Below are positions 6,082-10,132 of a DNA stretch of 10,132 nt, in pieces. The notes under the pieces were generated by a model, which saw only the letters and a list, made by a program, of their open reading frames with translations, was not told where the DNA came from and ran no database searches. Made by a program: the position numbers and the translations under genes. Location: NCBI GenBank assembly GCA_029939595.1, contig JAOZSQ010000067.1:1-10132 (forward strand), in the 5' to 3' direction. How positions within the stretch are numbered: the stretch's first letter is position 1; each line of letters begins with the position of its first letter. The stretch comes from EX4572-165 sp002254885. GTDB lineage: Archaea; Thermoplasmatota; E2; DHVEG-1.

Positions 6082-6920
6082 AAATTCAAGATGTGATGTC
6101 AAAAAATTTAATTGTTGGATATGTACCAGGAACCGTTAAAGATGCTTTACAAATATTATCTGAAAATAATGTATCTGGTATACCCATTCTAAAAAAAGAA
6201 ACTAATAAACTTATTGGAGTGCTTACAAGAGAAGATATTTTTAAAAACCCTGAAGAGGACCAACTTGCCATGATAATTAATGAGGATTTCAGCTACATTT
6301 CAAAAGATAAAGATATTAAAGAAGCAGCAAAGATTTTTTATGAAAAAAGAATCCATGGACTTCCGGTTGTTGATTCTAAAAAAAATCTTGTAGGGATCAT
6401 TAGCCCTCATGAAATATTAAAGATATTAATGAAAGAAAAAGAATCAGAAATTGTTAAGGATCATTTTTCTAATGTTGTAATACCTGTATATTTTGAAACA
6501 CCGGTGAATATCATAATGGAAATTATTAATATAACGAATCATAGTGCTCTTCCAGTTCTTGATGATTCTAAAAAAGTAGTTGGACTTGTGACTGATGGTG
6601 ATATCTTTAAACTTAGTGAAATCAAAGAAGGAATTAAACAGTCAAATCTTGGAATTGGGGAAGATGGAGACCAATGGAGCTGGGAAGGAATTAGGGATAC
6701 TGTTAGATTATACCATTCAATATCTGAGGTTTCTTTGCCAAAAATTCCAGTTAAAGAAATAATGATAAAAGATGTAAAAACAGCATCACGGACAACACCA
6801 TTATGTGATATTGCACGGTTAATGGTAAAAAACAAATTTGGAAATGTCCCCATAATCAATGAACAAAATTATCTAAAAGGAATGATTTCAGATATTGATC
6901 TAATGAAATGTATGTATTAA
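6078..6920 (+). CDS. Four-CBS-domain protein (two Bateman modules)
   Basis: This 280-residue soluble protein consists almost wholly of CBS domains: roughly residues 1-57, 62-118, 126-180 and 223-280. Typical repeats are visible: IQDVMSKN, VSGIPILKK and GVLTREDIF in the first, IHGLPVVDSKKNLVGIISPHEI in part of the second (92-113), HSALPVLDD and GLVTDGDIF in the third, and VKEIMIKDV with GNVPIINEQ and GMISDIDL in the fourth. A 40-residue linker (181-222) containing WSWEGIRD separates domains 3 and 4. Paired CBS domains bind adenine nucleotides (AMP, ADP, ATP, Ap4A) or S-adenosyl compounds and act as sensors. No catalytic, membrane or DNA-binding domain is attached, so it must act on a partner. 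It overlaps the amidohydrolase gene by four bases and precedes glycyl-tRNA synthetase by 53 bp, which makes these two the first partners to consider. Composition is very AT-rich, like the amidohydrolase gene. Confidence 0.88.
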   Translation: MKIQDVMSKNLIVGYVPGTVKDALQILSENNVSGIPILKKETNKLIGVLTREDIFKNPEEDQLAMIINEDFSYISKDKDIKEAAKIFYEKRIHGLPVVDSKKNLVGIISPHEILKILMKEKESEIVKDHFSNVVIPVYFETPVNIIMEIINITNHSALPVLDDSKKVVGLVTDGDIFKLSEIKEGIKQSNLGIGEDGDQWSWEGIRDTVRLYHSISEVSLPKIPVKEIMIKDVKTASRTTPLCDIARLMVKNKFGNVPIINEQNYLKGMISDIDLMKCMY

Positions 6921-6960
6921 AAAAAAATATAGAAATATCTATCATATATGATAATAATGT

Positions 6961-6964
6961 GGAG
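6961..6964 (+). promoter_or_regulatory. Ribosome binding site GGAG deciding the glycyl-tRNA synthetase start
   Basis: GGAG lies nine bases before the ATG at 6974. No comparable site precedes the in-frame ATG at 6908. Together with the fit of MPQDVYDKVIMLAKRRGF to the usual N-terminus of archaeal glycyl-tRNA synthetases, this favours the downstream start. Confidence 0.6.
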
Positions 6965-6973
6965 AAAAAGACA

Positions 6974-8623
6974 ATGCCTCAGGATGTTTATGATAAAGTA
7001 ATTATGCTTGCAAAAAGACGAGGGTTTATTTATCCTTCATTTGAAATTTATGGTGGGGTTGCAGGTTTGTATGATTATGGACCTCTTGGTTCACAGCTCA
7101 AAAACAATCTTGAGAATTTATGGAGATATTTCTACATATACAAGGATTCGTGTCTTGAAATAAATACTCCAACTATTACTCTTTATGATGTATTAGAAGC
7201 ATCAGGACATGTCGATGAATTCACGGATCTTACAGTAGATTGTGAAGATTGTAAATTATCATTCAAGGTTGAAGACATAATTGAGGATGAATCATCAATC
7301 CAGCAGGCAATAAAAGATGAAACTTTGATCTGTCCGACATGTGGAGGAAAACTTATCAATCCACATCCTGTAAATTTAATGTTTGCAACAAAAATTGGAA
7401 TTGGAAAAACTCGTGATGCATTTCTACGGCCAGAAACTGCTCAGGGGATTTTTACTGGTTTTCATCTTTTATATAGATATGCAAGAGAAAAATTGCCTTT
7501 TGGTGTGATACAGCTAGGTAAAGGATATCGTAATGAGGTATCGCCACGACAAGGGCCAATTCGTATGAGGGAATTTTCGATGGCAGAAGCTGAGGTGTTT
7601 TTCGATCCAAATAATAAATCACATAAGAATTTTTCAGAGGTAAAAGATCATATTTTATATCTTTATGATAATGAATCAGAATTTCAATTAACAATGGAAG
7701 ATGCTGTATCAAAAGGAGTAATCAACAATCAGGCACTTTCATATTATATGTATTTAACACAAACTATTCTAATTCAAGGTGGAGTAGATCCAAAAAAATT
7801 CAGATTTAGAAAGCATGCAGATGATGAACTTGCGCATTACGCAGAGGAATGTTGGGATGCTGAACTTTTTTCAGAAAGATTTGGATGGGTTGAATGTGTT
7901 GGAATTGCAGATCGATCGGCATATGATATAAATGCACATATTGAAGCATCTAAAACAGATATGTATGCGATGAGAAGATATGAATCACCAAAAATTGTGA
8001 AACATAAAAAAATCGTTCCAAAAATGAATATCCTAGGCCCTAAATTAAAAGATAAAGCAGGAGATATTAAAGCAATCATTGACGAAATGGAAGTTACAGG
8101 GCAAATCGAAAATCTAACGATCCCGTTTGAAGGAGAAGAATATTTGATTCCAAAAGATGCATATGATGTTGTTGAAGTGGAAGAAAAAGAAGCGGGAGAA
8201 AAATTCATACCTCATGTTATAGAACCATCATATGGTATAGATCGAATATTATATTGTATCCTAGAGCATAATTACAAAGAAATAGAAAAAGAGAACGAAT
8301 CATATCACCTTCTCAGCCTTCCATATCAAATGGCACCTATAAAAACAGGTGTTTTCCCACTTATCAAAGATGAATCTCTAACATGTATTTCTGAAAAAAT
8401 TGATAAAACATTAAGAGAACATGGAATTTCCACATCATATGATGAAACAGGGACAATTGGACGAAGATATGCACGTATGGATGAAATTGGAACTCCTTTC
8501 TGTATTACTGTTGATCATGATACTCTTGATGATAAAAAAGTAACTATGCGAAATAGGGATACAAGAGAACAAGAACGAATAGATATTGACGCTTTACCTG
8601 ATTTTTTCAAAAAGCAAAAATAA
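6974..8623 (+). CDS. glyS: Glycyl-tRNA synthetase, archaeal alpha2 type
   Basis: This class II aminoacyl-tRNA synthetase charges tRNA-Gly with glycine in the cytosol. With the preferred start it has 549 residues, normal for archaeal enzymes. Landmarks, numbered from that start, are KRRGFIYPSFEIYGG with VAGLYDYGPLG (14-39), a zinc-ribbon-like insertion with Cys90, Cys93, Cys120 and Cys123, RPETAQG (152-158), motif 2 with YRNE (185-188) and MREF (198-201), GIADRSAYDI (310-319) and motif 3 with SYGIDR (419-424). The anticodon-binding domain follows from about 448, with RRYARMDEIGTPFCITVDHD (497-516). An in-frame ATG at 6908 would add 22 residues (MYVLKKNIE...) and overlap the CBS gene by 13 bases. 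I prefer 6974 because of GGAG nine bases upstream and the family's usual N-terminus. The gene is last in the plus-strand unit and converges on the lysine aminotransferase gene, with 35 bp between their stops. Confidence 0.93.
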   Translation: MPQDVYDKVIMLAKRRGFIYPSFEIYGGVAGLYDYGPLGSQLKNNLENLWRYFYIYKDSCLEINTPTITLYDVLEASGHVDEFTDLTVDCEDCKLSFKVEDIIEDESSIQQAIKDETLICPTCGGKLINPHPVNLMFATKIGIGKTRDAFLRPETAQGIFTGFHLLYRYAREKLPFGVIQLGKGYRNEVSPRQGPIRMREFSMAEAEVFFDPNNKSHKNFSEVKDHILYLYDNESEFQLTMEDAVSKGVINNQALSYYMYLTQTILIQGGVDPKKFRFRKHADDELAHYAEECWDAELFSERFGWVECVGIADRSAYDINAHIEASKTDMYAMRRYESPKIVKHKKIVPKMNILGPKLKDKAGDIKAIIDEMEVTGQIENLTIPFEGEEYLIPKDAYDVVEVEEKEAGEKFIPHVIEPSYGIDRILYCILEHNYKEIEKENESYHLLSLPYQMAPIKTGVFPLIKDESLTCISEKIDKTLREHGISTSYDETGTIGRRYARMDEIGTPFCITVDHDTLDDKKVTMRNRDTREQERIDIDALPDFFKKQK

Positions 8624-8628
8624 TAATA

Positions 8629-8646
8629 ATTAAAAAAAGAAAAAGT
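8629..8646 (-). terminator. Oligo-T terminator candidate for the lysine aminotransferase gene
   Basis: The minus strand reads CTTTTTCTTTTTTTA shortly after the TAA stop of the aminotransferase gene, in the 35-bp convergent gap. This fits archaeal oligo-T termination. There is no notable hairpin. Confidence 0.5.
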
Positions 8647-8658
8647 TAGGATATGTTA

Positions 8659-9975
8659 TTACATTTCCTTTATTGTTTTTTCAATAATTGAAACCATTTC
8701 ATTGATTTCATCAGATGAAATTGTTAATGGTGGACGGAATCGAATAGTTTTTTCACCACAACCAAGAACAACAAGACCGTTATTGTAAATCTTATTTCTT
8801 ATTTCATCTCGTTTTTTTGGTGATTCTAGATCAAAAGCACACATTAATCCTTGACCACGGGTATTTGAAATAATATCTGGATGATTATCTTGAATTTCCA
8901 GTAAACCTCTAAGTAGTTCTTTACCTTGAATTTCTGCGTTTTTCACAAGGTTCTCTTCATTGATAACTTCAAGATATTTCTGACAACGAACCATATCAAT
9001 TAGATTTCCGCCCCAAGTTGAATTAAGCCTGCCTGATAAATGAAATACATTATCTTCGACTTCATCAACCTTGTTTCCAACCATGATCCCACATACTTGT
9101 GTTTTCTTCCCAAATGCAAGAATGTCTGGCGTAAAATCGTAATGCTGATATGCCCACATTTTTCCGGTTAATCCAACACCAGTTTGTATTTCATCTACTA
9201 TAAACATAAAGTCATGTTCTCGAGATAATTCAAAGAGTTTTTTAAAGAACTCTTTTCTGAAATGATTGTCTCCACCTTCGCCTTGGATGGGTTCGATGAT
9301 TAAAGCAGATATGTCATCAGGGTTTTGTTCAACTGCTGTTTCTATCTGCGAATATGCTTTCTTTTCTAAGTTTTCAAGATTTTTAATATTATTTTCATCA
9401 AGTGGAAAACTTATTTTTGGATTAACAATACGAGGCCAATCAAATTTTGGAAAATATTTAATTTTATCTAAATTAAATGTATTAGTCATTGATAGAGTAT
9501 ATCCAGATCTTCCATGAAATGCCTCCTGAAAATGAATGATTTTTGATCCTTTCTTATGTTTTCCATTTAATAGATTTTTTCTAATTTTCCAGTCAAACGA
9601 TGTTTTTAAAGCATTTTCAACGGCAAGTGCTCCACCACTAACAAAAAACAAATATGAAAAAGCATCTGGAACTGCATGTTTACCAAAATAGTCAGTAAAT
9701 TCTGCCATTTCAGTAGTATATAAATCTGAATTGGTCGGTTTATTAACTGCAAGGTTCCCTAATTTTTTTTGAAATGCATCATCAACTAATGCAGGATGAT
9801 TGCAACCAAGTGGGGCGGATGCAAAAAATGAGAAACCATCAAGGAGATATTTCTTTTTTCTCGCATCATAAATTTGACAACCTTTACTTTTTTTAAGATC
9901 TAAAACAAGGTCAAATCCATCTGTTAACAAATATTTTCCAAGCGTTTTATGGACATTTTCAGGGGTAATAGTCAT
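8659..9975 (-). CDS. lat: L-lysine 6-aminotransferase (class III, PLP-dependent)
   Basis: This 438-residue fold-type I aminotransferase should move the epsilon-amino group of L-lysine to 2-oxoglutarate, giving 2-aminoadipate 6-semialdehyde (cyclising to piperideine-6-carboxylate) and glutamate. The Lat family pattern is strong: DGFSFFASAPLGCNHPAL (46-63), NKPTNSDLYTTEMAEF (78-93), HGRSGYTLSMTNT (154-166), EPIQGEGGDNHFR (228-240), DEIQTGVGLTGKMWAYQ (261-277), FGKKTQVCGIM (288-298) with PLP-binding Lys290, RLNSTWGGN (316-324) and RFRPPLT (412-418). Glu233 appears to match the Glu243 gate residue of the Mycobacterium enzyme, and Lys290 its Lys300. Length is close to the family's 440-450. The ATG is preceded by GGTG (9984-9987) at eight bases. 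No semialdehyde dehydrogenase is in the window. It is convergent with glyS and probably monocistronic, with its own promoter and palindrome. Another omega-aminotransferase activity is possible but less likely. Confidence 0.9.
   Translation of the reverse strand: MTITPENVHKTLGKYLLTDGFDLVLDLKKSKGCQIYDARKKKYLLDGFSFFASAPLGCNHPALVDDAFQKKLGNLAVNKPTNSDLYTTEMAEFTDYFGKHAVPDAFSYLFFVSGGALAVENALKTSFDWKIRKNLLNGKHKKGSKIIHFQEAFHGRSGYTLSMTNTFNLDKIKYFPKFDWPRIVNPKISFPLDENNIKNLENLEKKAYSQIETAVEQNPDDISALIIEPIQGEGGDNHFRKEFFKKLFELSREHDFMFIVDEIQTGVGLTGKMWAYQHYDFTPDILAFGKKTQVCGIMVGNKVDEVEDNVFHLSGRLNSTWGGNLIDMVRCQKYLEVINEENLVKNAEIQGKELLRGLLEIQDNHPDIISNTRGQGLMCAFDLESPKKRDEIRNKIYNNGLVVLGCGEKTIRFRPPLTISSDEINEMVSIIEKTIKEM
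8664..8681 (+). terminator. T-rich stretch where the glyS transcript could end
   Basis: On the plus strand the gap after glyS is A-rich. The first T-rich run is TTTCCTTTATTGTTTTTT, which lies inside the 3' end of the convergent aminotransferase gene. If used, the two convergent transcripts would overlap by a few tens of bases. Composition-based only. Confidence 0.3.
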
Positions 9976-10024
9976 AAGTTCAACACCTTTATTTTTAATT
10001 ATATTTAATCAGGTATCATTATTG

Positions 10025-10032
10025 CTTATAAA
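10025..10032 (-). promoter_or_regulatory. TATA box for the lysine aminotransferase gene
   Basis: The minus strand reads TTTATAAG about 50-57 bases before the ATG. Initiation around 10003 would leave a leader of some 28 bases that carries the AAAGGTG ribosome site (9984-9990). This is the most consensus-like archaeal TATA box in the window. Confidence 0.5.
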
Positions 10033-10038
10033 ACGATT

Positions 10039-10060
10039 ATGGGTAAAAATATTTAACCAT
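10039..10060. promoter_or_regulatory. 22-bp near-perfect palindrome upstream of the lat TATA box, probable regulator site
   Basis: The arms ATGGGTAAA (10039-10047) and TTTAACCAT (10052-10060) match as inverted repeats in eight of nine positions around an AATA spacer. The element begins six bases upstream of the TATA box, the place where archaeal Lrp/AsnC-type activators bind. A lysine-responsive regulator is an attractive but unproven candidate. The palindrome is directly visible; its role is inferred. It could also serve a divergent gene beyond the right edge. Confidence 0.5.
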
Positions 10061-10132
10061 AAGAATAAATTATTTTTTCTTTTTCCTAAATTCATTAATT
10101 ATTTTGAAGAATTAAATCAAAAAAATAATGCA
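10061..10132. other. AT-rich non-coding right edge
   Basis: These 72 bases contain T-rich (10070-10085) and A-rich runs but no supported gene, repeat or RNA. An ATG at 10128 is too close to the edge to judge. Confidence 0.4.

Noticed and set aside
6539..6859. Minus-strand open frame of 106 codons
   Set aside because: It is antisense to CBS domains 3 and 4 and shows no domain of its own.
6908..6973. N-terminal extension of glycyl-tRNA synthetase starting at ATG 6908
   Set aside because: It overlaps the CBS gene, lacks a ribosome site and adds residues that do not resemble the family N-terminus. The ATG at 6974 fits better.
7837..8208. Long minus-strand open frame of 123 codons
   Set aside because: It is antisense to the conserved core of glyS, Ser/Ile-rich, and has no recognisable domain or ribosome site.
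8621..8644. A-rich run after glyS as a plus-strand terminator
   Set aside because: Archaeal termination needs T tracts on the coding strand. This run is A-rich on the plus strand and fits the convergent lat gene instead.
9266..9517. Plus-strand open frame of 83 codons
   Set aside because: It lies opposite the conserved EPIQGEGG region of lat, so it is a by-product of the real gene's codons.
10128..10132. ATG at the right edge as the start of a divergent gene
   Set aside because: Only five bases remain and there is no ribosome site, so nothing can be supported.
1..10132. tRNA genes, CRISPR arrays, transposases, toxin-antitoxin or defence genes
   Set aside because: I looked for them in the gaps and gene products on both strands and saw none. 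All intergenic regions are under about 180 bases and AT-rich.

Overview
The window is an AT-rich archaeal chromosome segment with eight protein-coding genes and no RNA gene, CRISPR array or insertion sequence that I could see. The archaeal assignment rests on a glycyl-tRNA synthetase of archaeal type, TATA-box-like promoters, oligo-T stretches after stop codons and compact spacing. Four of the eight genes have Shine-Dalgarno sites I would call clear. A euryarchaeal or Thermoplasmata-like heterotroph is the most natural guess, but the lineage cannot be fixed from sequence reading alone.

Positions 1-4872 (minus strand) hold an acyl-CoA activation and oxidation block. In transcription order it is a FadD-type long-chain acyl-CoA ligase, a small two-cluster ferredoxin, an acyl-CoA dehydrogenase and a medium-chain-type acyl-CoA synthetase. 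Together they can turn free carboxylic acids into acyl-CoA thioesters and perform the first oxidation to enoyl-CoA. ETF, hydratase, hydroxyacyl-CoA dehydrogenase and thiolase are not in the window. The dehydrogenase and the last synthetase are 28 bp apart and probably co-transcribed. The ferredoxin is followed by a T-rich putative terminator, and the dehydrogenase seems to have its own promoter with a short inverted repeat next to it.

Positions 4873-5046 are a divergent promoter region. Positions 5047-8623 (plus strand) form a tight three-gene unit: a metal-dependent amidohydrolase (ATZ/TRZ-like nucleoside or heterocycle deaminase family), a four-CBS-domain protein whose start overlaps the previous stop (ATGA), and glycyl-tRNA synthetase. 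The order suggests an adenine-nucleotide-sensing protein embedded between a deaminase and a tRNA synthetase.

Positions 8659-9975 (minus strand, convergent) encode a class III aminotransferase that matches L-lysine 6-aminotransferase closely. It has a good TATA box, and a 22-bp near-perfect palindrome directly upstream of that box is the best regulatory candidate in the window. The last 157 bases are otherwise non-coding and AT-rich.

No wholly new multi-gene system stands out. The most interesting leads are the amidohydrolase-CBS-GlyRS unit, the palindrome before the lysine aminotransferase gene, and the ferredoxin with an incomplete first cluster motif.
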